The notes under the pieces were generated by a model, which did not search any database, was not told where the DNA came from, and saw only the letters and a list, made by a program, of their open reading frames with translations. Source: an uncultured Clostridia bacterium (lineage in GTDB: Bacteria; Bacillota; Clostridia; Oscillospirales; Ruminococcaceae). From it: 64,000 nt of DNA. A program made the translations under genes and the position numbers. The stretch is taken from positions 78,438 through 142,437 of the forward strand of contig CANQNG010000004.1 of NCBI GenBank assembly GCA_947625155.1. Direction: 5' to 3'. Positions 35,665 to 46,990 of this stretch are shown in pieces; position 1 is the stretch's first letter; the number at the start of each line of letters is the position of its first letter.

Positions 35665-35701
35665 AGATAATAGGTAAGATCGTATGAACGGAGGTCGAGA
35701 T

Positions 35702-37081
35702 ATGAGATCGTTTGATGAAGTATTTGAACAGATCAAGCACTACATCGCAGAACATGAGCTGATTTCTGATGTTGCCTGCAATACATGGATCAGTACCATG
35801 GTACCTGTGCGGCTTGACGGTCAGAATGCTGTTTTTCAAGTCGATACCAGCTTTCAGCAGGGCATCCTTCTGAATAATTATAAAGCCCTGCTCGAAAATG
35901 TGATGAAAGAACTGATGGGTTTCCCGGTCAATCTTGTCGTTGAGGTCGTTGTTCCTGTCAAGGAAGAGGCGAACAAGAACACGCCTGCTGTGGATCTGTC
36001 CGATATCGATGAAAGAAATAAGGAATTGCAGCGAAGTTTTGAATTTGCCGAATATGACTATACCTTTGATACCTTTATCGTCGGACGTTCCAATGAATTC
36101 GCCTATGCTGCCTGCAAAGCGATCACCACCGATCAGCGTGCCACTTATAATCCGCTGTTCATCTACGGTCCGTCCGGTCTGGGCAAGACCCACCTCGTGA
36201 CTGCCATCAAGCATGAGATCTCTCAGCGGGATCCTTCTAAAAATGTCATCTACGTGACAGGGGAATCTTTCGGCAATGAGCTGATCAAGGCGATCGATAA
36301 ACGGGATACGTCTGTGTTCCACGACAAATACCGCAATGCCGACGTGCTGATCGTTGACGATATCCAGTTCTTCTCCGGCAAAGAGGGCATGCAGGAAGAA
36401 TTTTTCCACACATTCAACAAGCTGCATTCCGAGGGGAAACAGATCGTGATCACTTCCGATAAGCCGCCGAGAGATCTGCAGACACTGGAAGAACGGATCC
36501 GCAACCGCTTTGAATGGGGATTGATCGCAGACATCAGCGTACCGGATTTTGAGACACGCTATGCCATTATCCGCCGCAAGGCGGAACTGCTCGATCTGCA
36601 GATCCCGGACGAAGTAACTGAATTCATTGCTACCCGTCTGAAAACCAATATCCGCCAGCTAGAAGGCGCTGTCAAAAAGCTGAAAGCCCTCAAGACCCTT
36701 GCCAACAGCCCGCCAACGATCTCCATGGCACAGAGCGTTATCCGGGACATTCTCACGGACGACCAGCCCATTCCGATCACGGTGGAAAAGGTCATTGCGG
36801 AGGTCGCCAATGTCTATGGCATTTCGCCGGATGATATTCGCTCCAGCAAGCGCACGGCACAGATCTCCACTGCCCGCAAGGTAGCTGCCTATGTTGTCCG
36901 TGAGGTCACGAACATGCCTCTGACTGTTATCGGCACGGAATTCGGCGGGCGCGATCATTCCACGATCGTCTATGCGATCAACAATGTCAATGAGGCTATC
37001 AAGAAAGACGAAAATCTCAAGACACTGGTGGATGATATTATCAAGGACATCCGGGAAAAGAATCCGCAGCCTGCCAACTAA
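35702..37081 (+). CDS. dnaA: chromosomal replication initiator protein DnaA
   Basis: YNPLFIYGPSGLGKTHLVTAI; LIVDDIQFFSGKEGMQEEFFHTFN; EFGGRDHSTIVYAINN. Confidence 0.98.
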   Translation: MRSFDEVFEQIKHYIAEHELISDVACNTWISTMVPVRLDGQNAVFQVDTSFQQGILLNNYKALLENVMKELMGFPVNLVVEVVVPVKEEANKNTPAVDLSDIDERNKELQRSFEFAEYDYTFDTFIVGRSNEFAYAACKAITTDQRATYNPLFIYGPSGLGKTHLVTAIKHEISQRDPSKNVIYVTGESFGNELIKAIDKRDTSVFHDKYRNADVLIVDDIQFFSGKEGMQEEFFHTFNKLHSEGKQIVITSDKPPRDLQTLEERIRNRFEWGLIADISVPDFETRYAIIRRKAELLDLQIPDEVTEFIATRLKTNIRQLEGAVKKLKALKTLANSPPTISMAQSVIRDILTDDQPIPITVEKVIAEVANVYGISPDDIRSSKRTAQISTARKVAAYVVREVTNMPLTVIGTEFGGRDHSTIVYAINNVNEAIKKDENLKTLVDDIIKDIREKNPQPAN

Positions 37082-37540
37082 GTTTTCCACAGCACTGTGG
37101 AAAACTCTGTGAAAAAATAATTTCAAACAGTTTTCCACCTACTTTTCAACACACCGTTGAAAAGTAGGTGAATAGGTTTTGTAAGCTGTTTCCGGGCATT
37201 TACAGTGTGTGGGACTGATCTCCACTTTTTCCGTGCCTGTCCATTCAACAGTACTTTGTGTGTTGAAATGTGTCGGAACAGTTTTCCACAAAAATTTCAA
37301 GAATTTTTCCCTTTCCACTCCACAGCGATCCCACTTTTTCACAGCGGCATGCACCGTGAGATAGTTTGTCCACTTTTCCACAACAGCTCCACAGGAGCAT
37401 TGTAGAAAAAAATTTCCCAGTATCCTGCGGTATCTGCATGATCTCAACATTTTCACAGCCCCTACTACTACTACTATTTTTTTCTTTCTTATGTTTATAT
37501 ATTAAAAAGCAAAAAAGACCAGTCTGATACAAGTACGCTG
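37082..37540. other. oriC: oriC (dnaA-dnaN intergenic): DnaA boxes, DnaA-trio and AT-rich unwinding region
   Basis: TTTTCCACA boxes on both strands (37083, 37096, 37282, 37374); (CTA)x5 at 37462-37476 followed by an AT-rich tract. Confidence 0.85.
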
Positions 37541-37590
37541 TGGAGAAACCGATGCCGTATGCCTATTATTTGCCAAAAGGAGAATTTGCC

Positions 37591-38694
37591 ATGCAATTTA
37601 CATGTAATAAAATGGATCTGTGTAATGCGATCACGCATGTATCCAAAGGTGTTTCAGTCAGATCCACCATCCCTGCACTGGAGGGCATCTGTTTGCAGAT
37701 GGAGCCGGGTGCTGTGACATTAACAGGCTATGATCTGGAGATCGGTATCCGTACTTCGATCACTGCGGACTGTGAGGACACCTTTTCCTGCGTGCTGAAT
37801 GCACGGCTGTTCAGTGAGATGTCCCGGCGCATGATCGGTGAACAGATCACCTTTTCCATAGATGAGAAATTAAATGCTGTGATCTCTTCTGCGGATACCC
37901 GCTACCGCATCTCTGCGATGAGTGCGGAGGAATTTCCCGAACTGCCGGTCGTGGATACGACGGCAAGCACGGCAGTTTCCCAACAGATGCTGCGCTCGAT
38001 GATCCAGCAGTCCAGTTTTGCGGCTTCGGTCAAGGAGGATAAACCCATTCTGACCGGGGAACTGTTTGAGTCCGAAAACGGATGCTTCTGCATCGTGGCA
38101 ATGGACAGATTCCGGCTTGCCCTGCGGCAGGAACCGGTGGAGCATATCGGCAGTTTCCGGTTCGTCGTGCCGAAAAAGGCGCTCGGCGAGCTGATCACGC
38201 TTTTGCAGGATGATCCGGCACAGATGTGTGAATTTGCGACGAACGGCAAGCATATCGTATTCTGTGTCAACGGCTTTGAGCTGTTCGCAAGGCTGCTGGA
38301 AGGACAGTTCCACAACTACCGCAGCAGTATCCCGGCGGAGACTTCCACAACGGTCATCATGAATACCCGTGAGCTTGCCAGTTGTGCCGAGCGCTGCTCA
38401 CTGCTCATCAACGAAAAAAACAAAGCCCCCATGTGCTGCACATTTTCCAACAACAGTGTGGAGATCTCGTGTAAGACCGGCATTGGGGAGATCGTGGACC
38501 GTGTGTCGGCAGAGATACAGGGCGAGGCGCTGACCATTGGCTTCAGCAACCGCTATCTGCTCGAGGCACTGCGTGTCTGCGAATGCGACAAGGTCTGCCT
38601 GCACATGAGCGGCAGCAACAAGGTCATCAAGATCACACCGCTGGAGGGGGAGAGCTTTGTCTATCTCATCATGCCCATCCACATGAAAGGATAA
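37591..38694 (+). CDS. dnaN: DNA polymerase III subunit beta
   Basis: MQFTCNKMDLCNAITHVSKGVSVRSTIPALEGICLQ...YLIMPIHMKG. Confidence 0.97.
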   Translation: MQFTCNKMDLCNAITHVSKGVSVRSTIPALEGICLQMEPGAVTLTGYDLEIGIRTSITADCEDTFSCVLNARLFSEMSRRMIGEQITFSIDEKLNAVISSADTRYRISAMSAEEFPELPVVDTTASTAVSQQMLRSMIQQSSFAASVKEDKPILTGELFESENGCFCIVAMDRFRLALRQEPVEHIGSFRFVVPKKALGELITLLQDDPAQMCEFATNGKHIVFCVNGFELFARLLEGQFHNYRSSIPAETSTTVIMNTRELASCAERCSLLINEKNKAPMCCTFSNNSVEISCKTGIGEIVDRVSAEIQGEALTIGFSNRYLLEALRVCECDKVCLHMSGSNKVIKITPLEGESFVYLIMPIHMKG

Positions 38695-38697
38695 GAG

Positions 38698-38910
38698 ATG
38701 CAGCAGGAAAAAGTACGTATCACCACGGAATTCATTCGGCTGGATGCGCTCCTGAAATTTGCGGGGCTGTGCGATACCGGCGGTTTTGCCAAAGCCCTTG
38801 TCCAGCAGGGGCAGGTCAAGGTCAACGGTGAGGTCTGCACCATGCGGGGAAAAAAGCTCCGCCCGGGGGATGTGGTCGAGGTCGATCAGTTCCGGGTCGA
38901 GGTCTGCTGA
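38698..38910 (+). CDS. yaaA: S4-domain RNA-binding protein YaaA/RlbA
   Basis: [47 protein letters not shown]. Confidence 0.9.
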   Translation: MQQEKVRITTEFIRLDALLKFAGLCDTGGFAKALVQQGQVKVNGEVCTMRGKKLRPGDVVEVDQFRVEVC

Positions 38911-40053
38911 ATGTATATCACATCCTTTGCGGCGGATGGCTTCCGGAACCTGCATGCGGTGCGGTTCGTTCCGGATGCCCGTTTCAATCTCATAACGGGG
39001 GACAATGCGCAGGGCAAGACCAATCTGCTCGATGCGATCTGGCTGATGACCGGATGCCGGAATTTCCACGGGGCGCAGGAAAGACATTATCTTGGCTTCG
39101 ATGCGGATCTTTTCCACTGTGATATGCGGTTTGATGACGGCAGACGGGAACAGAGGATCACGTATGCGGTGGAGAGAAGCAGCCGGAAAAAGCGGCATAT
39201 CACCATCAACGGTGTCGAGGTGCAGAAAACGGGCGGTCTGTTCGAGACGTTCCACTGTGTGGCATTTTCCCCGGCGGATATGGAGATCGTCAAGGGAAAA
39301 GGCGCACCCGAACGGCGGCGGGCATTCATGGATCTGTGTGCCTGTCAGCTGCACCCGGCAAGCATGAAGTACGTCAGTCAGGCACAATTGCTGCTGGCAC
39401 AGCGGAATGCCGGTATCCAGAATATCAACCGGCATAGGATCCGCAGGGAAGATGTGACGATGTGGGACGCACAGCTGGCGCAGGCAGGGGCATGGATCTC
39501 CTGTATGCGGGCTGCCTATGTGCGCAGCATCGCACCGCTTTGTGCGGAGCTGTACGGCATCATGACGGGCGGGAGAGAAGTGCTTTCGGTGGAGTACCGG
39601 AGCGCTGTATATGGAGATGAAACGCTGCCGGAACGTCCTGTGCCGGAGCTGGCAGAGATCTACCGGAACAAACTCAAAGAGCATGTGGAAGAGGACTTGA
39701 AAGCAGGCTTCACGACCAAGGGCGTGCAGCGGGATGAAATGCACCTGACGATCAACGGGAGACCCGTCCGCATTTTCGGTTCGCAGGGGCAGTGCAAAAG
39801 CACGGCACTTGTGCTGAAATTGGCGCAGGCGCATTTGTATGATCAGCGGATGCAGCGTTCTCCGGTGGTATTGCTCGATGATGTGATGGGGGAACTGGAC
39901 GAACGGCGGCAGAAGCTGATCTATGACATGGTATCGGATATGCAGGTGTTTATCACACTGTGTCACCCGTCCTCTTTGCAGATCGAACAAAAGGGAAAGA
40001 CCTTTCACATGCAGGCGGGGATGTTGGAAGAAATTCACGGAGAAAGCTGTTGA
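38911..40053 (+). CDS. recF: DNA replication/repair protein RecF
   Basis: NLITGDNAQGKTNLLDAIW Walker A; VVLLDDVMGELDERR. Confidence 0.95.
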   Translation: MYITSFAADGFRNLHAVRFVPDARFNLITGDNAQGKTNLLDAIWLMTGCRNFHGAQERHYLGFDADLFHCDMRFDDGRREQRITYAVERSSRKKRHITINGVEVQKTGGLFETFHCVAFSPADMEIVKGKGAPERRRAFMDLCACQLHPASMKYVSQAQLLLAQRNAGIQNINRHRIRREDVTMWDAQLAQAGAWISCMRAAYVRSIAPLCAELYGIMTGGREVLSVEYRSAVYGDETLPERPVPELAEIYRNKLKEHVEEDLKAGFTTKGVQRDEMHLTINGRPVRIFGSQGQCKSTALVLKLAQAHLYDQRMQRSPVVLLDDVMGELDERRQKLIYDMVSDMQVFITLCHPSSLQIEQKGKTFHMQAGMLEEIHGESC

Positions 40054-40113
40054 AAAAGTGGAAATATGGGCAGCTATCCTGAAATACGGGAAATGATCAC
40101 ACTGCCTTTACAC

Positions 40114-40142
40114 AGGTTTTCCACACTGACTGTGGAAAACCT
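40114..40142. repeat. inverted DnaA-box-like pair between recF and the gyrB operon
   Basis: AGGTTTTCCACA-ctgac-TGTGGAAAACCT, perfect 12-bp arms. Confidence 0.8.
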
Positions 40143-40200
40143 TGTTGAAATACAGTTTTGTATAGATCGAAACAATGACTTCAGCCTGTGAGGTGAGGAA

Positions 40201-40782
40201 ATGACAGGCAAAATGGATCTGGAAGAATACATGGAATCCAGACGCTGCGGCTATGCCAATGAGATGCTGGTGCAGGTGTTCACGGAAGAAGCCGGGCGGG
40301 CGTTCCGGAAAATGGCAGAACGGTTCCCGGAAGAGCGCCTGAAACGGTTCGAGATCCTGTTCCGGGAGGAAAAGGGCGTGGCGTGCTGTGGGGCATCTGC
40401 AAAGACAGAGATCCGGTGTCCGCTCCCGGTGAGCGAGGCTTTCCTGATGCGGCGCTATGCGCCGGATAACACAAGGATCATAACGGCAAGAAAGCGGATG
40501 CTCCGGCTGCGCTGCATGATGAATGGAAAACCCCCTGCTGCCCTGCGGAAAGTGACGGCACAGTATCTGACCATGATCTTCCATGAATACGACCTGCGCA
40601 TGAATTCCGCAGCGGAAGCGCTGCACCGTATCGGGGAGACCGGAAAACTGCCGCCGGACAGCGTTTTTTCCGTGCGGGTGGTGCATGAGGAGAACTACAG
40701 ACCGATACAGATCGAAATGTATGACGAGGACAGGACAGTCTTGGATGTTATTATGGCATATCTTGAAGAAAATGAGGAGTGA
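40201..40782 (+). CDS. hypothetical protein between recF and gyrB
   Basis: 193-aa ORF, GTGAGGTGAGGAA RBS region, stop overlaps gyrB start; family not recognised. Confidence 0.8.
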   Translation: MTGKMDLEEYMESRRCGYANEMLVQVFTEEAGRAFRKMAERFPEERLKRFEILFREEKGVACCGASAKTEIRCPLPVSEAFLMRRYAPDNTRIITARKRMLRLRCMMNGKPPAALRKVTAQYLTMIFHEYDLRMNSAAEALHRIGETGKLPPDSVFSVRVVHEENYRPIQIEMYDEDRTVLDVIMAYLEENEE

Positions 40783-42707
40783 ATAACGTGGAAGAAATGT
40801 ATGATGCGGAACAGATAGAGGTGCTGGAGGGGCTTGACCCTGTGCGGAAAGTGCCGGGTATGTATATCGGTTCGACCAGCGCAGAGGGTCTGCACCATCT
40901 GGTGTATGAGATCGTGGACAATGCCATCGATGAGGCGCTTGCCGGATACTGCACAAGGATCACGGTCGAGATCCTGCCGGACAATGTCATCCGTGTGACG
41001 GACAACGGACGTGGTATCCCGACAGGCATCCACCCGACAGAGGGCATCTCGGCGGCGACGGTCGTGTATACGGTGCTGCATGCCGGCGGTAAGTTCGGCG
41101 GGGGCGGCTATAAGGTCTCCGGCGGTCTGCACGGCGTGGGCGCTTCGGTCGTGAATGCGCTCTCCGAATGGCTGGAAATTACCGTGAAAAACGAGGGGCA
41201 TATCCACTTTCAACACTTTGACCGTGGAAAATACACGGAACCGCTGAAAGTCATCGGCGATACCACGGAGACCGGCACGATGGTCACATTCAAGGCTGAC
41301 CCAGAGATCTTTGAGACAACGGAATATGATTACGCCATCCTGCGCCGCAGGATGCGGGAACAGGCATTCCTGAATGCGGGTGTACACATCACCATTTCCG
41401 ATACCCGTGACCCGCAAGACCCAAAGGAAGATGTGCTGCACTACGAGGGCGGCATCCGGGAATTCATTGCGCACATCCACCGGAAAAAAGGCTATGGATC
41501 CGTCGGGGATGTGATCTATGTTTCCGGCATGGACGGGGATTCCTTTGCAGAGATCGCCATGCAGTACAATGACAGCTACAATGAGATGATCCTCTCTTTT
41601 GCTAATAATATCCACACCAAGGACGGCGGCAGCCATGAGACAGGGTTCAAGAATGCGCTGACGAAGGTCATCAACGAGTACGGAAAGCAGTTCAAATTCC
41701 TCAAGGAAAATGAAAAGCTGTCCGGTGATGATGTGCGTGAGGGGCTGACGGCGATCGTCTCTGTGAAGCTGACGGAGTGCGAATTTGAGGGACAGACCAA
41801 GGGACGGCTCGGCAATCCGCAGGTGCGCCCCTTTGTGGAAAAGCTCTTGCAGGAAAAGCTGATGAACTATTTAGAGGCAAATCCTGCTGTGGCACAGGAA
41901 ATTTTAGATAAATGCCTTGCTGCCCGCCGTGCCCGGGAAGCTGCCAAGAACGCAAGGGAAACTGCCCGCCGTAAGACTGCCATGGAGAGCGCTTCCCTGC
42001 CGGGCAAGCTGGCAGACTGTTCGGAGCATGGAGTGGAAAATACCGAGATCTACATTGTCGAGGGCGATTCCGCCGGCGGTTCTGCCAAGGGCGGCAGAGA
42101 CAGGCGCTACCAAGCCATTCTTCCGCTGTGGGGCAAAATGCTCAACGTGGAGAAGGCACGGCTCGACAAGGTATACGGCAATGATAAGCTGATGCCGGTC
42201 GTTACGGCTCTGGGGACGGGTATCGGTGAGGATTTCAATTTGGAAAAGCTCCGGTATGACAAGGTCATCATCATGGCGGATGCCGATGTGGACGGCTGTC
42301 ATATCCGGACACTGCTGCTGACGTTCTTCTTCCGGTATATGCGCCCGCTGATCGAAAACGGGAATATCTACATTGCCCAGCCGCCGCTGTACAAAGTGGC
42401 ACGGGGCAAGAAGGTCTACTACGCTTTCAGCGACCCGGAACGGGATAAGTATATCGCAGAACTTGCCGATGCGAACGGCAGTACTGCCAAGGTCGCTGTG
42501 CAGCGGTACAAAGGTCTGGGTGAAATGGATTCCGAACAGCTCTGGGAAACGACCATGAACCCGGAGACCCGCACGATCCTGCGTGTCCGGATGGAGGATG
42601 CGATCCGGGCAGATGAGATCATCACGATCCTCATGGGCGACAAGGTGCTGCCACGGAAGGATTATATCGAAAAATATGCCAGAACTGTGTCCAATCTGGA
42701 CATTTAA
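40779..42707 (+). CDS. gyrB: DNA gyrase subunit B
   Basis: [45 protein letters not shown]-type TOPRIM motif. Confidence 0.97.
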   Translation: MNNVEEMYDAEQIEVLEGLDPVRKVPGMYIGSTSAEGLHHLVYEIVDNAIDEALAGYCTRITVEILPDNVIRVTDNGRGIPTGIHPTEGISAATVVYTVLHAGGKFGGGGYKVSGGLHGVGASVVNALSEWLEITVKNEGHIHFQHFDRGKYTEPLKVIGDTTETGTMVTFKADPEIFETTEYDYAILRRRMREQAFLNAGVHITISDTRDPQDPKEDVLHYEGGIREFIAHIHRKKGYGSVGDVIYVSGMDGDSFAEIAMQYNDSYNEMILSFANNIHTKDGGSHETGFKNALTKVINEYGKQFKFLKENEKLSGDDVREGLTAIVSVKLTECEFEGQTKGRLGNPQVRPFVEKLLQEKLMNYLEANPAVAQEILDKCLAARRAREAAKNARETARRKTAMESASLPGKLADCSEHGVENTEIYIVEGDSAGGSAKGGRDRRYQAILPLWGKMLNVEKARLDKVYGNDKLMPVVTALGTGIGEDFNLEKLRYDKVIIMADADVDGCHIRTLLLTFFFRYMRPLIENGNIYIAQPPLYKVARGKKVYYAFSDPERDKYIAELADANGSTAKVAVQRYKGLGEMDSEQLWETTMNPETRTILRVRMEDAIRADEIITILMGDKVLPRKDYIEKYARTVSNLDI

Positions 42708-42718
42708 GGGAGCAGGAC

Positions 42719-43318
42719 ATGGAGCTGAAAACAGAGGGCATGCTGCTCGAAAAGCAGTACACGATCCCGTTTGAGCTGTTCCGGACGGCATTTACGGCGT
42801 TCCAGAAGCAGTTCGTCTATCCGAGAAACCGCATCGTGATCGCTGTGCTGCTGCTGGTCTGCTGCATTTACGGATATTTCTTCCTGTTCGGGGACGACGG
42901 GAAGAGTACGATATACGGCATGGTGATCTTGGTCTGTCTGGCACTGGCAGCATTCCAGTGGTACAAACCCCGGAAAATACGGCGCAATTTGCTCGAAGCC
43001 GTCCGGGAGATCGAACATGACGAGTACCGGCTGCGCATTTTTCCGGAATATCTGGAGATCGGCACGCTGCTGCCGGAGGAGGAGGAACACCCCTCGGACG
43101 AGCTGTTCAACGACGGACCGGAGGAGAACTTCTCCGGGACGAGGATCTATTACAACAAGGGACTGCACGTGACGGAATATGCCGATCTTCTGATGGTCTA
43201 TCAGCAGAAAACGATGTTCTATGTCGTCCCGAAAGCTGCTTTTACGGAAGAGGAGCTGGAAATACTGCGGGTACACTTCTCGCAGCAGCTTGGCAGTACC
43301 TATCAGTCGAAAGTATAA
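42719..43318 (+). CDS. hypothetical two-TM protein (YcxB-like)
   Basis: TM pair RIVIAVLLLVCCIYGYFFLF / TIYGMVILVCLALAAF; C-terminal YNKGLHVTEYADLLMVYQQKTMFYVVPKAAF. Confidence 0.65.
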   Translation: MELKTEGMLLEKQYTIPFELFRTAFTAFQKQFVYPRNRIVIAVLLLVCCIYGYFFLFGDDGKSTIYGMVILVCLALAAFQWYKPRKIRRNLLEAVREIEHDEYRLRIFPEYLEIGTLLPEEEEHPSDELFNDGPEENFSGTRIYYNKGLHVTEYADLLMVYQQKTMFYVVPKAAFTEEELEILRVHFSQQLGSTYQSKV

Positions 43319-43351
43319 TTCCCCTTTCACAAGGGGTCCTGAGGTGAGAAT

Positions 43352-46015
43352 ATGAGTAACGAAACAGAAAACACACAGCCCACGCAGCCGCAGGAAAAGG
43401 TCATTCCGGTCGATGTGGCAGACGAGATGCATGATTCGTTTCTGGCGTATGCGATGTCTGTCATCATCTCCCGTGCGCTGCCGGATGTGCGTGACGGTCT
43501 GAAACCGGTACACCGGCGCATCATCTACACCATGCACGAAAACGGACTGACACCCGATCAGCCCTACCGGAAATGTGCGGATACGGTCGGTGCGGTGCTC
43601 GGTCGGTATCATCCGCATGGTGATGCTTCCGTGTATGATGCCCTTGTCCGGCTGGCACAGGATTTTTCGCTGCGCTATCCGCTGGTGGACGGGCACGGGA
43701 ACTTCGGTTCGGTGGACGGCGATCCGCCTGCTGCCTATCGTTATACGGAAGCCAAGATGTCCAAGCTGTCTCTCGAAATGGTCACGGACATCAACAAAAA
43801 TACTGTGGACTGGGACAGCAACTATGACGACCGTTTGAAAGAACCGTCCGTCCTGCCGTCCCGTTTCCCGAATCTGCTCGTCAACGGTTCGGTGGGTATT
43901 GCGGTCGGCATGGCGACCAATATCCCGACACACAATTTAGGCGAGGTCATTGACGGTCTGGATCTGCTCATTCGGGATCCGGACTGCTCACTGGATGATC
44001 TCATGGAGTGCATACAGGGTCCGGACTTCCCGACCGGCGGCATTGTCATGGGCAAAGCCGGCATCCGTGCGGCTTACGGCACGGGGCGGGGGAAGATCAT
44101 TGTTCGGGCAAAGACTTCCTTTGAGGAGATCAAGGGCAAGACGCACATCATCGTCCATGAGATCCCCTACATGGTCAACAAGGCAAGGCTCGTCGAGCAC
44201 ATTGCGGAACTGATCAAGGAAAAGCGCATCGAGGGTGCGACTTTTGTCCGGGATGAATCCGGCAGAGATGGCATGCGCATCGTGATCGGGGTGCGCAAGG
44301 ATGCCATTCCGGATGTGGTGCTGAACAAGCTGTTCTCCTACACGCAGTTACAGGATACCTGCGGGGTGAATATGCTCGTTCTTGCGGGCGGTGTGCCGAA
44401 AGTACTCACGCTCAAGCAGGTACTGGAACAGTATCTGGAATTTCAGGTGGATGTCATCACCCGCCGGGTGAGATTTGATCTGGACAAGGCGCTCAAGCGG
44501 GCGCATCTGCTGCAGGGCTTCATGCTGGCAGCGGACTATATTGACGAGGTCATCAGCATCATGCGCAGTTCTTCCAACATCCCGGAGGGTAAGGAACGGC
44601 TGAAGGAGCGCTTCAAGGATGTGGACATGAATGCTTTGCTGGAGCGTGCGGCGTATGACCTTTCGGGGCTGCATCTGCCGCATACGGTGGGGCTTTCCGA
44701 GGAACAGGCGGATGCGATCACGAAAATGACGATCGGTTCTCTGACTGGTCTGGAACGGCAGAAGATCACGGACGAGCTGTTCGGGCTGTGCGAGAAGATC
44801 TCGGATCTCGAGGATACTTTGGCAGACAAACAGAAGGTCTATCAGATCATTTCAGAAGAACTGGGGGAGATCAAGCGCAAATTTTCCGACAAGCGGCGCA
44901 CGGAGATCACTGCCGTCAGCGGGGAACTGGACATCGAGGAACTGATCGAGATCGAGGACTGCGTTGTCACCTACACCAATAACGGCTATATCAAGCGCAT
45001 GGCACTGGATGCTTACAAGACCCAGAAGCGGGGCGGCAGAGGTGTGCAGGGGATGAAGCAGCGAGAGGAAGATCTCGTTTCTGAAATGTTCATCTGCTCC
45101 ACGCATGACAATATCCTGTTCATCACGAACAAGGGCTATATGTATAAGCTCAAGTGCTACGAGATCCCGGACGGCTCAAAGGCTTCGAGGGGATCCCACT
45201 TTGCGAACCTGCTGCATTTGCAGGAGGGCGAACGCATCACAGCGATGCTGAAAACAAGGCATTTTGACAGCGAAGAATATGTCGTCATGGTCACGAAGCA
45301 GGGACAGATCAAGCGCACGCCGCTGCATGCGTACCGGAACATCCACAAGAAGGGTCTGATCGCGATCGGGCTGCATGAGGGCGATGAGATCGCCGGTGTG
45401 CGCATGACGGACGGCAATGCACAGCTCATCGTTGCCACGAAAAATGGCATGGCACTGCGCTTGGAAGAAGCCAGCATCCGTCCGCAGTCCCGTTCGGCGC
45501 ATGGTGTGCGGGCGATCAAGCTGCGGGAAGGCGATGAAGTCGTTTCCATGGCAAGAGTCCGTGCAGGGGCGGCTGTGCTGACCGTTACGACGAAGGGCTA
45601 CGGCAAGCGGTGCGCACTGGACGAATACCGTATCCAAGGGCGTGGCGGCTACGGGCTGCGCAATTACCATACGGACGAGGCAAGAGGTACGGTCTGCGGC
45701 ATCAAGGTCGTGGACGAGACGGACGACATTATCCTGATCTCGACAGAGGGCATTATTATTCGCATTTTGGCAAGCGACATCCGGATCATGGGAAGAGCTG
45801 CCAAGGGTGTGCGTGTGATGAAAGTTTCAGACGGCAATGCTGTGGTCGCCTTTACGAGGGCGGAACATGATGCCTCGAAGGAAACTGCCGAGGTCGAACA
45901 GCTTTCCGATGAGGAAGCCGCCGCACAGGAGACCGCCGCACCGGACGAAACAGAGGAAGATGAGGCAGCAGAAGAAACGGTATACGAGGAAGATACAGCG
46001 GAGGATGAAGCGTAA
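43352..46015 (+). CDS. gyrA: DNA gyrase subunit A
   Basis: [76 protein letters not shown] GyrA box. Confidence 0.97.
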   Translation: MSNETENTQPTQPQEKVIPVDVADEMHDSFLAYAMSVIISRALPDVRDGLKPVHRRIIYTMHENGLTPDQPYRKCADTVGAVLGRYHPHGDASVYDALVRLAQDFSLRYPLVDGHGNFGSVDGDPPAAYRYTEAKMSKLSLEMVTDINKNTVDWDSNYDDRLKEPSVLPSRFPNLLVNGSVGIAVGMATNIPTHNLGEVIDGLDLLIRDPDCSLDDLMECIQGPDFPTGGIVMGKAGIRAAYGTGRGKIIVRAKTSFEEIKGKTHIIVHEIPYMVNKARLVEHIAELIKEKRIEGATFVRDESGRDGMRIVIGVRKDAIPDVVLNKLFSYTQLQDTCGVNMLVLAGGVPKVLTLKQVLEQYLEFQVDVITRRVRFDLDKALKRAHLLQGFMLAADYIDEVISIMRSSSNIPEGKERLKERFKDVDMNALLERAAYDLSGLHLPHTVGLSEEQADAITKMTIGSLTGLERQKITDELFGLCEKISDLEDTLADKQKVYQIISEELGEIKRKFSDKRRTEITAVSGELDIEELIEIEDCVVTYTNNGYIKRMALDAYKTQKRGGRGVQGMKQREEDLVSEMFICSTHDNILFITNKGYMYKLKCYEIPDGSKASRGSHFANLLHLQEGERITAMLKTRHFDSEEYVVMVTKQGQIKRTPLHAYRNIHKKGLIAIGLHEGDEIAGVRMTDGNAQLIVATKNGMALRLEEASIRPQSRSAHGVRAIKLREGDEVVSMARVRAGAAVLTVTTKGYGKRCALDEYRIQGRGGYGLRNYHTDEARGTVCGIKVVDETDDIILISTEGIIIRILASDIRIMGRAAKGVRVMKVSDGNAVVAFTRAEHDASKETAEVEQLSDEEAAAQETAAPDETEEDEAAEETVYEEDTAEDEA

Positions 46016-46860
46016 TGTTCCGTTCCGGGGCACTGCTTGTCAGGCAGGAAAGGATCCCCTTGCGGGGGATCCGGTCTGCCTTTCGCATCGTGCATCTTTC
46101 GGACGTGCATTTCAGCAAAGCAACGTCTTTTGCACAGAATGAAGCCGTTATTTCAGCGATCGTACACCGTGTCAGGCAGTGCCGGCAGAAAGGGAAGATC
46201 GACCTGATTGCTGTGACGGGCGATCTGGTCTCCCGGCAGCCGGGGCTGTACGGCATTCCGGCTGCCTTAAAGCTTATGGCGCTGCTGCGGGGGATCGCAC
46301 CTGTGGTTTTCTCCCTCGGCAACCATGAAACAGACCTCCCTGCCGGACAGCGTGCGGAACTGCTGAACGGACTGCGGGACAGGGGCGTACTGGTGCTGGA
46401 CAATACCGGGGTCAATGTTTCAGGATCGACATTCCGGGGGCTGACACTGCCGGGGGATGTCTATAAGGGAAATTACGGCTACCGTGGTTTAAGACCTATT
46501 ACGGCAGGACTGGTGAAGCGGTGCATCGGGCAGGTGACACATCCTTGCGTGCTGTTGGCGCATACGCCTACCGGATTCCCGGCATATGCACGGTGGGGCG
46601 CAGATCTGGTGCTGTCCGGGCATATGCACGGCGGTATCGTGCGTGTGCCGGGGATCGGCGGCATTTTGTCGCCGGAACGAAAATTTTTTCCGGTCTACGA
46701 TGTGGGGCTTTATCAGGAACGAGGCAGTATCCTGTCTTTGACGGCAGGCATCGGGAAATTTCGTATCTGTGACCCCGCTGAGATCGTTGACCTGAAACTG
46801 ATCCCGGTGAGAAATTCGCAACAGCGCCGGAACTGTGCAAATGTAACGATCTCCACATAG
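46015..46860 (+). CDS. metallophosphoesterase
   Basis: IVHLSDVHFSK; VTGDLVSRQ; LGNHE; LSGHMHGG. Confidence 0.9.
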   Translation: MFRSGALLVRQERIPLRGIRSAFRIVHLSDVHFSKATSFAQNEAVISAIVHRVRQCRQKGKIDLIAVTGDLVSRQPGLYGIPAALKLMALLRGIAPVVFSLGNHETDLPAGQRAELLNGLRDRGVLVLDNTGVNVSGSTFRGLTLPGDVYKGNYGYRGLRPITAGLVKRCIGQVTHPCVLLAHTPTGFPAYARWGADLVLSGHMHGGIVRVPGIGGILSPERKFFPVYDVGLYQERGSILSLTAGIGKFRICDPAEIVDLKLIPVRNSQQRRNCANVTIST

Positions 46861-46906
46861 GTTTTTTGCCTGATCTGCTTAAATTCGTGAAAAAGAAAAA
46901 AAACAC

Positions 46907-46935
46907 TTGACAGACATGCCGGAATGCGTTATAAT
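46907..46935 (+). promoter_or_regulatory. sigma-A-type promoter of rpmH operon
   Basis: TTGACA-17 nt-TATAAT. Confidence 0.85.
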
Positions 46936-46990
46936 AATAAAGTATGAGAGTGCCCGTGCTTTGACGGGACTGTGGAGAGGAGGAGAACAC

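Noticed and set aside
37136-37170. dnaA transcription terminator
   Set aside because: Strong hairpin but followed by AATAGGTTTTG rather than a U-tract; kept only as an unexplained inverted repeat
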